Part shown: positions 1 to 14,200 of the stretch, one piece after another
Position numbering within the stretch: position 1 is the first letter of the stretch
How the letters are laid out: the number at the start of each line of letters is the position of its first letter
From: Datnioides undecimradiatus
Lineage: Eukaryota; Chordata; Actinopteri; Lobotiformes; Datnioididae
Length of the DNA stretch: 64,000 nucleotides
Assembly (NCBI GenBank): GCA_008933995.1
Contig: WARS01000010.1
Coordinates: forward strand, 13,794,996-13,858,995
Direction of reading: 5' to 3'
Notes under the pieces: model-generated
What the model saw: the letters and a program-made list of their open reading frames with translations, nothing else
Databases searched by the model: none
Told to the model about the DNA's origin: nothing
Made by a program: the position numbers and the translations under genes

Positions 1-1868
1 AATGAGTCATGTATCCGATGTTAACAGATACATAGTGATTGGGACACTATACGGGGACGGTGTCACATCACATCCGTTGTATGTCTGTTGATTAATAAGG
101 AGCCAAAGGTGAATGTTGGCTGGGTCAACTGACAGTTAGTTTGCTTCTGCGTATATTTATCATCACGTGATTGCATGTAGTTGCCTGGATACCTGACTCT
201 GTGTGTGTTTGTGTCAGATAAGCCAGACACCCACTGCAGGCGTAACGCTGTGGCGATCAGTTCTACCGACAGGAATAGAAAGAGGCGGATGAGGATGAAA
301 AGGTGGAGCTTGTGGCTGTGGACAGGCGACCTCTGTGCACTTCCACCGGAGCAGCAGGAAAACCAGTGTTTGGCCTCTTTTGATAAGAACAGTTCCATTA
401 TGTTATTGTATTCAATTCTATTACAGTTTAGCATTACTGCTGGATCAGCATGTAGTAAATATACTGAGCTGTTTCATATCCAGCCTTCAGTTCATTCATA
501 CAGACTACCACACTGCAAACACCTGTGTATTTACTGTGGTGCATGTCTGCCTGTACTGTCTCACTGTGACCACAAGAGAGCAGCAACTACAACTACATAC
601 TGTCCAGCGATCACCATGGAGGACGGTGCTCTGCTGTAATTGCGTCTGGCCATGTGTAATCTTGTTTACCCGAGGGGGGGGGTCGGCCTTCCTGTGTGTA
701 CAGCCGTAACCCCGCGCAAACTCATCTGACTTTGGCTCTGAATTAACAACCACTCACCGCCTTAATGGCATTGCTAAATAAACCAAATGGACTCATATGG
801 CGCCTGAGCCAAATTAATGATCTCATTACGAGGCGACCGCGGAGACGATAATGCGAGCAGAGTTCTAGTGTGAGACATAAGAATGCATTGCTCAAAGAGA
901 GAGCTGGTGGACCCCGTTACCCTCTTGTCACACAGGTAACAGCAGAGGCCTTATAGGCAGGTCTGCAGATAAAACAAATGGGGACAGAGACATAGTTTCA
1001 ATTCCAACAGTCACCAGGAAGAGAAGCGCATGCATAAAAGTCAGATTTGATCAGGTTATACGTTTACAGCTCAACACAGAGTGATGTGATGTGACGCCAT
1101 CAGCACACCACCTGATACCAGACAGTAGTGGCGACTTGTTGCACTCACTAAATCACTCTGTTAAACTGGGCAGAGTGGGCAAACCGTTGCATTTGCTCCT
1201 TCCTCTCACCAAATCGGTTGAAACCGTGGTGAATGTCAGCTGTTTGCTGGCGTCAGAGCTACAGCCCGATTGGTGAGATACGCTTCCTAATTTGCTGTTA
1301 TCGATTGGCTTTTGGGGATGTTGTCATACAGCCTCCATCTTTTGCTCCACCCTCCACACACTGCATGCAGCAAACATGGTCTCTGCCATGAGGACGACCG
1401 CTAACGTGTTAGCAGTGTTGGCGTTAGCTAAAAGATAAGGTGCAAAACACATTCGTGCACCCGTATCAAAAGATGTCAAGTCATGAATAAAGTTTGCACA
1501 CAAGAGACGTGCACTCGTGTAGACTATGTACTGCTAATACAGTTTGCAGGAATATATTTTAAATACAAACACAAAGCAGCAACTTCTGGAATCATCCGCT
1601 TTGAGTCTGCACGTGCCCTCAGCTTTGGGAGGTTAATTAATTTACTTGCAGTGTAGGATTTGTGCGCCTACAATAGAGAATTTGAGATGATGTAACTTTT
1701 GTGTTGTGTTATACCCTCACAGGAAGGACACACACTTTGCCACACATGTGTCTGGCAATGAAGGGCTACGACTCGACCCATGTGAGCGACTAGGATGCGC
1801 AGAATTCCTCAGCATTCATACTGTAGGTGGCCGCATAAAGTAGCAGCAACAAGCAGGGTTTAACCCAC
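1..1868 (-). other. col21a1: col21a1 intron, left edge of window
   Basis: No Gly-X-Y exon, RNA gene or recognisable mobile element was seen. Short G-runs and simple sequence occur, and the open frames here look random. Confidence 0.7.
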
Positions 1869-1922
1869 CGGTGTTCCGTTTATTCCGGGTGGTCCTTGCG
1901 GGCCAGGCAACCCGATCTCTCC
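1869..1922 (-). CDS. col21a1: col21a1 collagen exon (54 nt), last one in window
   Basis: Six triplets, GEIGLPGPQGPPGINGTP, with acceptor TTTCAG and donor GTGGGT. No further Gly-X-Y exon was found between here and position 1. Confidence 0.92.
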
Positions 1923-4900
1923 CTGAAAAGACATTCAGTAACACAGAAAGAAAAAGAAGGTTATGACTTTAATAAATCAACAATTAAGTAATTTAATAAA
2001 TCAACAATTTTGACAAGTTAATCTCAGGTCAGATGTTACCTGGAGTCCCTGTGGACCTGCTTCACCAGGAGGTCCCTGGACACCCTGTGGACGACACAGA
2101 GGCAGAGTGACAAGATTACAGAAGGTCTTTGTCAAGTCTTCAGCCCGGTTTCAGAGGGATTTCATGATGTAGCGATCTTTATTGTGAATGTCTGAATGCT
2201 GATGCTGGTGATAATCTGCTGGATGCACAGGGTGTCTCCGCTGGAAAGCTGTGTAAAGGGACAGGCAGGGCTTCCTCCCTTTTTCTGGAGCTTTTAACCA
2301 AATCACAGTCTCAGATATTCAAACTTCCATTATCCCGAGCACTTTACCAACTTCTCGGCACTGTCGGCTTGAGGTTGAGGTTGAGAGTTTATTCTTTACT
2401 TTGGAAACAGCTGATGGCAAATCAATGCAACATCGAGCTCCAGAACATGGAGTGAAAGGACTGGATAAGAGGACCTTGAAGGGTCCATTTACTAAATCAA
2501 GCTTCACCCTCCTCTTACACATGTAACTGAGACACATCTACACCTGTGTGCCTGATCTGAGCAGAACAAGTCACCTTATTCGTCCATGAATATCATTGCA
2601 AATATGGCAGAACATAACAATGCACGAGGAGACATGGTTTAATGGGCTCACGTGTCTTTGGGGCAGTCTGTAGACTTGTTTCTCTTTTAAACCTCTTAAT
2701 GCTGATCCCTGACATGTTATACATTATGACACAGATGAGCCTCACTCTGCAGTTCCCCTCAGCTCTAAGGAGCATTTTAGCTTTTTTCAGCTCTCTGTTT
2801 TGGTTCCACAGCCTGCTCAAACACCACCTGAACCAATGGAGGCAAGCAGACAGACGCAGTTAGAGACTAGCTGGAGAACACAATGGAGCACTTAGCTGGA
2901 AGAGGAAATTACAAGAATACGCAGCTTTCACAACAGTACGGTGTTTCCTTTCATGGAACAGGCAGTGCTGCTGCAGGAAAGAACGGATGGATGCAAAGCA
3001 GGATCCATAACATGATCAGATCATTCATTCCAGCCATTCTGTACTCACTGAACACTTTTTATGCAACATCCAGACTTCATTCTCCAAATTCCATCCTCCA
3101 GACCACCTCCAAACAGACCAGTGGAGCTGTCAGTCCTTATGTGCACCAGTGTAAGAGAAATGTCTGTGTCTGCTGCTGTATTTGTGTCTTAACAAGTTGA
3201 TCCCCACAGAACGAACCTGTCGTGCATACTTCATTCTGCGTCCTGTCATGCAAATGCTGGAGAAAGACTGGATCATACTGGAGCATTAAAGGATTTTTGG
3301 ATGCAGTCTATGTGAGCCTGCACTGATGATTCCACTACAGATAAGTGTGGGATAAAGTAAATTAAGTGTAATCCTTGGGGTTTGAATAAGGCAGACGGAT
3401 CTGGATATCAGCAGGTGTCTGACATGGTGGCTTCACTTCTCTAACAACATCGAGGCTTTTTCTTTGCTAACATCAAGAAGACTCTCTGTCATCCTCTTAG
3501 TCACCGTCCCGTTTTAATGTCGGAACAGCCAAGTTAGACTGGCCTGATTCGACCCAAACGATTTGTCAGATCCTGGAGGAAGGTGTCGTGGAAGCGCTTT
3601 AACGTCAGGTTTCAGTGTTGATTCACTGTGACTAAAACTGAACTATTAACACTGATTCACGCTCTGTGGCTGTGAGGAGAAGTTTCCAGGTGATACTGGA
3701 AACGTGAGAAGTGTCCGTATTTCTGGTGAAATCGTGATCAGGGTGATAACAAACATGAACCCAGAAAACATTCGCAAACACATCAGGCTGAAGCGGGCCC
3801 TGCATCCTAACTTTCATCTTACTCATCCATCTCTCATCAGCGCGCCCGCAAGTGTGCAGATGGACAGGGTTATACGATCTGTCTTCAGCACATCCTGCTT
3901 TTCGAAACACCATCATACCTTCACCCCGAGGAGAGCGGAGGGCAGAATGGTGAAAGGGTGGGACGACAGACGAATGGAGAGGCCAGAAGAGGCAGCGAGA
4001 TGAGAGTGCGTCAAAGGAGTCTAACTCCTGTTCAGATCACAACAACGCAAGCCCAAAGCACTTAATACGTTGTAAAGTCAATCTAACAAGCTCATCATTC
4101 TTCATGCCAACAGGCTTTTTTTGATCCTGCCAGACCATGGCTAGATACGGAAAAATGCTACAAGTTATTTATGCTAATATCTGATGCTAAACTGAAAAAA
4201 TAATGAATATGCTATTCAATATTCAGTGGGAACCATCAAACCATTGTTCAAGATTTACCCCATCTCCTAATATATATAAAGATGAGACCATAATCACATA
4301 AACAATTCAATTTTTCACAGTTTAATAGTTATTTGAACAATTGTAGATGCTGTGTGGCTGGACAGCTTGGTTGCTAATTTAGATAGCAAGTTAGCTACAG
4401 CGTAGTTTAAGAATGGTATTAGGTCTTTTTTCTTTCACCATCCTGCCCAAAGCCACACCCTGTTTAATGCATATTCAGTTTTATTTAAAAGGCTGAATTC
4501 TAAGCGTGAAGAGTCTGGTGCCTTCAAAAGTCCAGGGAGTAGAACAAAAGAGGTGGTGTTCATGGTTTATAGACTAGACCAGAGGAGTTTGAAGAAATTC
4601 ACTTTTCTGTCATCCTAAAGGGTCATTTCCATTTTATCGTGTGACGAATGAACTTCAGGAACCAGAAAGAGAACGAGCTTAAGGGGCTCGCAATAAATAT
4701 CTTCACGGACAAGAACCATAGAACATCCCTTGTAAGTAGACATTAGTCCATATTGGACACACAGACATTATATGGGTGTACTGTACCTGAGTTTCTCTTT
4801 GAGTAAGATCATTTGTCAGGTCAACAAGAGAGCATGTTCTCTACCAAAGCTGTAAAGCAACAACATCTCTGTGTGATTATTAATTAACACTCATATTTTT

Positions 4901-5170
4901 GCGTCCACCTACGTTGTTTGCTTGTTTGGGTCACAAACACCCTGAAACAGTGGCGACAGTTTAACGCAGCCTCTGTTACAAGGCAATAACAACTGGGGCA
5001 ATGCTGTATAGTAAAACTATTTACAATAATAAAGCCTGCATTCACAGTTTGTGTCTCCCACTGTTCCATGTAAACATCAGCTTGATTAGGGAGGGAGGGT
5101 TTGGCTATGGGATGCAGTGGGGAGCTGCTCCGCACGCAATGCTGTCTGCTACTGGGGACCTTCGATGATC

Positions 5171-5217
<47 letters not shown>

Positions 5218-8200
5218 AGGCGGCATATGTTAACATGGGTGTCGACTGTATTTTAAATAAAGTATCGCTGGGTGTCTGGATATCAGCACTGAAGGACATG
5301 AAAAACAAGCTGCCCAAAAAAAGTGTGTGTGTGTGTGTGTGTGAGTCTATACGGTAAATTCATACGAGTTAATGCATGGGTATGTGTGTAACAGGCGCTT
5401 TGCTTTACAGCCAGTCTGTGGTTGCGGGATGTGACAATAATGAGCTTTCCAGTCTGACACTTACACACTCGGGATGTTAAAGTGTGAACATTTACAGTGC
5501 GTAAACACCGCATTCAGCAGTTCTGCTGTTGCAAAGCGCAGCCTGTTAGGTGCAGCACTTCTCTGCGTGATATAAAAATACATCCAACCTGTGGTATAAC
5601 CAGAGAAAAACACAACACAGGTTGTGTTGTCCAAGGAAAGACCTGCAGAGATAACACTGATGCATATTACTCATATTACTCTGTGTGTATTCTCAATTCA
5701 TATGCATCTAGTACACATTCTGCAGAATGGCACTTCATGCTGCTCCAGACCAGCATTTACCGTAAGTTGGGCATCACGCCGCTCACTTTAGCATTAACTT
5801 CAGCGGATCAGACACAGGTGTCTGCAAAACTTACACAGCCGATGATAAAAAGTCAACCATGACTGCTGTTATGAGACGGGACGGGAACCAGCAGCCTTAG
5901 CGTTTAAAGCAAACAGGTTCAGGTCCATTAACCCAACCATCACGCGCTCAGCCTTCACTGCTCTGTATCAAAGCCGCTCCACTTCCTGCATCAGGACAGG
6001 AGGCTGTGTTCTGAACAGTAAACTGCTAATGCAGCGTAGCTGTGTGTGAGTGTGATTCATGCTTGTTCCGACGGCTCCTCTCTGGATGAACCCTGCTGTG
6101 TATAGGAAGCAGATGGCGTTTAGGTTTGTATGTGCATGTGCTGTCGGTCCCCCAGGCAGTGTGTTCAGTGAGTAGCGCGCTGAGGAGCTCTGAAATGAGC
6201 AGGTGTGAAGTCTGTTGTTCAGTGTGAAGCGATGCAGGGATCCCTGTCTCTGATGACATCATCGAATGCTATCAAAGGCTAGATGGTACTCCCAGAGGCT
6301 AGCCGAGTGACTTTGATCAATAACCATCGTATTATGACTGTATGACATCATGACATCACACGAGCATGGCTGGGGCTATGAGAAAGCTCGGTAGCCCAGC
6401 AGCGTGGAAGTGGTTTGTTTACAAGAGATCAGATGTACACAACAAAGCACAGTGACGTGTAAGAGGCAATACAACAAACTTCTTTCATCACCTCAGACAG
6501 ACACACCCGACTGAGTTATGAGGAAAGACCAGCGTGTGTTCAGGAGAGCTGAGCAGCTACACACCATATTTCGTATATATATTACTACATTTATGCTGTT
6601 ATAGATAGAAGCTGCTGTTTGCTTGTTACAGGGCCGTGCTGCATTCAGGACCAGCTGACACCATCTGAAGAGATTTAAATCACACCTTATATGGTTCAAA
6701 TAAACTGAAGTAAATTCTTGTGTTTGTACTAAAACAATATTGTTTTTTGAATGATTATATCAAATATATGAATGAATGCTAACACAAAGGCTCCGTGCAG
6801 CATTGCCCGTTCTGTTTCTTCTAGTGTGTACATGCTGTAGTGTATTTGTAATGTGTGTGTGTTTATCTCTAGCTCTGCGTGTGTGTGCGTGTGTGGAGTG
6901 GGGGCAGTTTATAGCACACAGCGGCGTGTAAAAGCAGCAATGAATCCGCGCTCTCGCTGTTTATGTCCTGATTACTCTTTCCTTCAAACCTTTATGGGAC
7001 CACTTAAAAACTAGTTGCTCGTTATATCCGTGGAATACCGAGTTAGCGCGAGTTATGCTGCGTGAGCAGTCGCTGCATCCATCAGCAGCCGAGCACTCTG
7101 GGAATTATGATGCATGAATCCATCGATCTGGCTTTCTGAGTGCTGTGATTGCTGTATACAGATTCTGTTTGAAACCCTGCAGGAACTGGCAGATATCAAA
7201 TAGGCAATCACTTCGTGCATCCGTCAGTTATTCATATTGCAACAACATACATGTCATGGGTATCAACTCACCTGGGCGCCTTGAGCTCCAGCAGCACCGG
7301 TTGGCCCAGTGTCTCCCTTCTCTCCCTAAGGACACAACAGACAGGTCAGCGTTAGCTGGCCAGTGTCTGACCATTATCACATATCCTTGTGTAAGTGAAC
7401 ACAGTTAGAGGAAATCACTTGTATCTAGTGTGTCGTGCACCGGCGTGTATTAATACAGGTTAGCAGTCATGGCTATCCTGCTTTAGGACCGCTAATGCAT
7501 TAAATCAAATATGTTTTAGCTCACATCTCTTTATTAGCAACTAGCAAGGATTTAAAACATATTGCATGCATGTTTGTTCTTGCTATTGTTAAAGGCAGCT
7601 GTTTTGACAACAGTGTGTTATGCAAAAGCATACCTGTGCAGGGGAGAAGCAGATTCATACACTATAAAACCAATTATGTCTCATGGATCATATGAAGGAC
7701 ACACACACACACACACACACACACAAATGAGTCACTGCATCTAAGGGGACTGTTTGGTGTCGGCACGTTGTGAGTTTATCCAAGGCAGTGACACTGACGC
7801 ATGAACCCCGGCTTGTGTGGCGGGCCCTGCGGTCAGAGACGTCGGAGTGAGCCGGCTGCTCGTTAAAATAAAAACCAGCAGCGACAAACAAACACATTTG
7901 AAGCCGCGACACGACACGCAAATAAAGTTTAAACCGTCCACAAGACAGCGAAATCTGCCGCTGGGTTTCTGCTCTCGGCCCGCTCTCTGCTGTTTAACGA
8001 TGTTTGTCGAACGCATTCTGACACAAGTGGTGTGTGAGCAGGGTCCAGTGTGTACCGCTGATACGCAAGACACTGGCAATGAACATGTGAAACAAGCTGT
8101 AAAGTGCACTGTGGTACTGCAAGATATTCATTTGTGGGGTTACATGATATTCCCCACAGAGCGCTGACGCATGTGTGCTTATCATGCAAATGGATGCAAA

Positions 8201-11200
8201 AGGACTTTGTTCATTTCCATAAAACAGATACAACAAACATGAAGTTGCACTGCACCAACATAAATGCCACTTCAAGTCTTTATGTGACATGCAAACGCTG
8301 TAAACATTATGTTAAGAAGACCTCTGAAAGAGTCTTGAGAGAGGTCATCTAAAGGAGAACCAGCGTGCAGGTAGATGTCAGCATGTTTCCACTCATTTCC
8401 CTGGTAAAATATGAGATTCTATGATAATAGGAGTAATAATGACCTTTATAGAGCACATATGAAATCAAAAAGACAAATAATTCTATGTAAAATTAGAGGA
8501 TTTTTAAAAAACGTGAAGAAGACATAACCAAACCATGTGAGCCTGAGATCTTTAGATAGAGAGCTCCACAGCTTCGGCACCTGGATGACTAAAGATAGAC
8601 TTCAAAGATGAGCTTTAAAAACAATCATTGATAAAATCTTCAAATCAGTTCTCAAACTCGCAGGCAAACAGTAAAGGGCAGCGGGGATTAGTGTAATGTG
8701 ATTGTACCTCTTAAAGTTTGCTCAAGCCTGGCAGCGTCTCACACACGCTGCAGACAGGAGCCATCTCCCCTGCGGAGCCTGGAATTAAGGGGGGGGGGTT
8801 ACATCAATCAAGCCCGCGGCAAATTCAAGCATTGATGACCTTTTGAAGATCTTCAGCTAATAAAAAGGGGCCTCGTTTCAGGCGATTGGTCTCAGTGGCG
8901 GAGAGCACGGAGGCACGGCCTTCATCAGTTAAGGAGTGAAAGGAAATGCGGGAATTGGACATCACACCTAAATTACAGGGACGTAATATGAGGTGACTGG
9001 AGACCCACGGCAGCCTCAGATGTAAACACTCACACATACATACTGTACATACATGCATATTTGTAAAACTTTCTCCTATCATCCAGAATCACTGATGTAA
9101 CCTCTGTGTTTCCTGATTGGATGCCAGCCTTTCAGAGCCGCTGGCATGGCTACAGACAGACAGCAGTTAGTTTCATTTTAAAGACACATATATTTTTAAA
9201 ATAACTTTACATAATCAAATGAAACTGTCCCCTGAGCTCGGCATATGGATGAAAACACGATCATGTTCCAACATTTTTAGACAAGTATGCAACATAACTA
9301 AACCCCGCCTGTGTCCGCGTGTAATTTCATTTGACTGGCTCTTGACTTGGTCTTCACCCCTTTGGAGCTGCTCTTGACTTAAACCTGGTCCTCCTCTTAA
9401 CCTGGACTGATCTGTGGACTAATTATAGCCCTGCCTCGGTGCTTCACAAGTCTTCAGTGTGACACCATGATGTTTGAAACACTTTGGTTCTGTTTGAGCT
9501 CCCTGCAGACAAAGAGGTCACCAGGTCCCACCAACATGTATTTTAAGTGCAGAGCTCTGCAGGCTGGCAGTGGGGAAACAACTGAATTAGCTTTCCACAG
9601 CGTCTGTTTTCTTTTGAAGTGTCTTGCCGCACTACGCACATAAACCCATAAGAGCAGCAGACCTCATAATTACACAGCCAAGACGCCCACCATGGCCCAA
9701 TAAACGACAAGATGACATAAATCTCTGGATGTCTACAACAAGAGAAAAATAGACAGAGAGCACTCTAACACTGTCCTGTAAGCTGACTAATCTGCTGCCT
9801 CACTCTGCCACATATTGAGTGAGGCTGCTTGACTTGAATGAATCCTGGTGGGGCATCTGAGGGAAAAGTCAATAAAAGATAAAGACAACTGGCAGAACAA
9901 CAGAATAACCAAAAAGACTGTATGTCTGACCAGATTCTTTAATAACTGGGCATCAAACACCAGCACCAAACAGTGCTCTGCTCACTGTGGGCTGGGAGGG
10001 AGCTGTTGACTGTGAAGGAGCTGAAGTATGTCAAGGGGGCTTGTTCGCAAGGGTACATGGGATACGAGATCGATACAGGCAAACTGGTGAAGTGTTGGAT
10101 GGAATATAGAAGGAGAGCCTCAGAGGAAAATGCTGCCCAAATCAAGGGTTAAGACAACACCATCAGATCAAATGAGGACAGGCAACAAGGGCCAACCCAG
10201 TGCTGGGAGGGGTGTTGAGTAGCTTAGCTGTCACCCCTAGACATGATGCAAGTAAGGAGCTCAGACATCCAGAAGGAGCTCTAAGTAGAAAGTAGCATCC
10301 AGATGAGGTGGTCCACCCATCTGACAAGCCTTCTGGTTGCCTCCCTTTAGAGGTTTTCCAGGCACGTCCAAAAGGGAGGAGACCCCAGGGCAGACCCAGA
10401 ACATGCTGCAGGGATTACATTACCCATCTTGTGGTGGGAACACACTGGGATCCCCCAGGAGGAGCTGGAAGATGTGATTTGAGAGATCTTTCTAAGAAGT
10501 CTCTGGTGCTGTGCGCAAAGGTCAACGTCCTCATAAATATGGATATTTATCGTACATGTCTGGAGTTTGACATTGCAAGATGTTTGAGAAAGCATGTCAG
10601 GGATCTGAAATGTTTTTTTATTCTGTCTGACCAGTGAATCATATTTAGGAAAAAACACAACAGAAGAGGCCAACATGTCCTGGAAGGTTAAAGTCCACTT
10701 CGGCGGGTCAAATTGCTACTTTCCACCGTAGAAATAGTCCCTATAAAAACTGCTGGAAACGAGCCCTGAGCATTTTTCTTCAGTAACAGGGACATTGTTT
10801 CAGCAAACAGATGCTGCCCGTCCAACTTCTAAATGTCAGTTCTGCGTGCTGTGAGCAACAAAAACTCTGTTCACCTCCACTGAAACAGCTGAAGACAAAG
10901 CTAGATACAGCCAGAGGAAAGAGGAACGTTCTGGAAGTTCTTCAAATCTGGGTCAACAGAATCTGTCATTAGTTATAAAATGATCTGTATGTTTTGACGC
11001 AGCAAATGCATGTCTGCAGAAACAAACAACACCTCAACAATCAGAGAAATCAAAGGAGTTTAGCTTTAGCCCAGGCAGAGCACTCCACATCCGCTCAAAC
11101 TGAATGACCCAGCAGCTGCATCGGTCGCCCATTCATTAGCTGTTTCGCTATCACCTGATTAGTAACCTCCAATCAGATTAATGTAGATGCACAAGATGGT

Positions 11201-14200
11201 CATTATAATAAAGAATGCTCTGCTGCGACTTCATTGTCAGGGGCTTATGTTTTAGTTTCGCTGATAAAGTTCAAACACCTGAACCCTCATCACACAATCA
11301 AGCAATGTGTCACTCTGTTGGGACAAGTGTCTGAAATGGATGTTAAAAGCAAATGTCAACAGACATGTTGACTACATGTTTCATCTTCATACAAGTTATA
11401 TCAGCTTTTCCTGCCCAGCAGAACCAGCCACAGGGCGGACAGTCCAGCCTCCATAGCAAACACAGAAGAAACAAATCAGACTGTCAGAAGGTTCAGACTA
11501 GGCTGATTAATCCTGACCTCAAGTTGTGTCACCACCTCATTAGGCATGTCTTTGCCTCCCTGGCTTTATAAATAGCATATCCTGAGCGTGTGTGTTTAGG
11601 GGCGGGGGGTCAGTATGCATCAAGAGATTTGCCTCACTCCGAGCATTTACATGAGTAAAACAGCACCTAATGTGCCTCCATAATCACCATGATTAAGCAC
11701 CTCATTAAATGGCTTAATGCGCGATTGGTACAGCTATTACATGTCTTTGGGGTAATTTATTGTTCTGGAGATGTTTCACTGAGTGGCGAAGTGGGTGGGG
11801 TTGCTTTGGGTGTCCACGTTCTTAAAGAAAAAGGCCTGTTTGTGATGTTGTGCATAGAAAACAGACCAGATGAATCCATCACCAATCTGTGCTTCGAATG
11901 TTTCGGTGCTCCCGTCCTTCTGGCTTCCAAATAAACATGTTTCACCCTCGCGATGTTCTTATCTGTTCCAAAGGGAGCGTTCGGTTTATTAATCTGTTTT
12001 CCACATGAGTAGCTTCACCCCAACCACGTGACCCCCCCAGGGGAGTTCTGTGCATCTGTACTTGTGGTGAGCAACTGATGATTTGGAGGCCTAACAGCCT
12101 GCAGGATGGAGAAGCCGTAACCTAGATATGTAGTTAGGAGGTCTCTGAACTCGCTGCTAAATTACAAGCACAGGGGTTAAAAATAAACCAGAGCTCCACT
12201 CAGTGGCTTCCCTGTGATTTGTAAAAGGACTCTATTGTCAGTGCTTCCTTGTTTAAGCCACCTAATTTAAAGTTTCCAAGTTTTTATTGTCGGCTGACAG
12301 AAAATTCCCATTTTAAACAAACCATCCAAATGCCTGCTTACAGGTAACACTTGCACTGTTAGTAATTATAGGGAAGGAATGTGTGATGCACAGTATCTTT
12401 ATGTCTCGATGACATGCAAACCTCACACAGCTGCATCTGAAAATCCATAATTTTGGGTGTAGAAAACTGGGTGCCTGTTAATAAGAGGCCTGCCTCTGCC
12501 ACAGAGCTGATAATTTCTAACTTGCGTCGCTTAAGTGTGAAACATCAAATCCAATATTGTTTGAAAGTTGATGTACATGTTGCGGGGAGAAGGTTTTATG
12601 TGTGGGAGTGTGTGATTAAAGAGCACCCTGGCAGTCTTAAGCCTGGTACGGTATATCTAAGTTTAGGGCTCATTAACATTCAATGGAGCTGTCACGGACG
12701 GCTGGGCAGAAATTCTTTACTGCTGATGGGAGATGTTTCCTGAGGCGGCGACCACACGGGGAGCTTGTTTGGTTCTTCACACATCACATCTGGATTTCTT
12801 TTTTTACAACTTTACTATCAGTGGGTGTTCCCTCTCTGGCAGTAGTATGGGAACTGTTGCTGACAAGCACAGCAGCATCCACAAGCAGTGTCACAAGACG
12901 TCTGTGATATTGAAATTAATGTTCTCGTAGCAAGGCTGGGGCCAGGAAATCCAACATTGTTGGTCCAAGATTCCTAATGATGAGGGCCAAAACTGAAACT
13001 TAATGGTCGGCAATGGGCCAAACTAAACACATGTGTTTATTGTTAAAATACAGTAGATACTATCATCCCAATGTGCCTTCATTAACCTTTTGCACAAAGT
13101 GTCACTCTGTCTCTCTTTTGAAAAATAAATAAAATTAGTGGTTTAAATATTTATAAAGCATTTTGCATACTTATGACAGGTCAACTTTGGCCTGCGGGCC
13201 ACAGTTTGGACAGCCCTGCAGTGAATGCTGCTTTAGAATCCATCATGTGGTAACTGCAGAATGTAAACTTGTCCTCGGGTCATTAACGTTCCCAAATTCC
13301 CAGAAACAATGCCGAGGACATGCCCTCAGTGACTTCAGTGGTCCCATAGCTGTTCACAGGGTCTGTCAGGGTCTCAGCTGCAGACCTGGTCATCACCGCT
13401 GATTACTCGAGTCTGTACAAATTCCGATTAGATTCAATATGGAGGCAGTTTGGGATAAATCTATGACTACTCGTGGTCACACTTAAGTGCGAAACCTCAG
13501 TCACGGGACAATCGGCGGTCGTGGTGGTTGCGGTGAATGCAGCTCTGTTCCACGATAAGGCTGATGAAATGTGGTCTGATCGGGCTCCACATGATGAGTT
13601 CCTGGCCATCTGAAATCATGAAAGACTCTAGAGTTACCTCCTGCGGTTTGAGAAAGACAAACGGCTTCTCTCAGTTGATTTCTTGTACTAGAGCTGAATT
13701 GAAACCTTGTTCTACCTGTGGCGCTCACCGCTCACCTGTGGTCTATTTATATTCAGGCCGCTCCAAAATAAATGAGCTTGTCAGACTTTGACAAATATTA
13801 AAGAAAAACTAACACGGGCACCCAAAATGCTTACAAATAAGCCCAGCCAAAATGCTACATCAGTCATTCATAACTGGCCAGCAGGGGTGAACTTATGACA
13901 AACACTGGACATCATCCCATATGATTTGCATTGTGTCAAACATGAGAGAGACCAGTGTTTAGAATGTCTTATTTAACATGCTATGAAGCGTCTGCTGTGA
14001 ATCCAAGACTGCATTTATGTCAATGACACATGAGACAATCCAATACTCTCCATTAACTCTGCAGTTAGAGCCACTTCATGTAACAGATTAAAGCCTCCGG
14101 TCTGCAGACAGTTCAGGCAGAAATCTGCATTTAGATTCGAGCCCTTTAACCCAGACATTATTGTCAACAAGCGTTGCTGCTCTGCCACAGGCGGGCTGTT

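Noticed and set aside
8430..8720. Stretch resembling the common fish repeat with 'tttatagagcaca' and 'gagagctccacagcttcgg'
   Set aside because: Similarity is to a vaguely remembered consensus and boundaries could not be set, so it is not claimed as an element.
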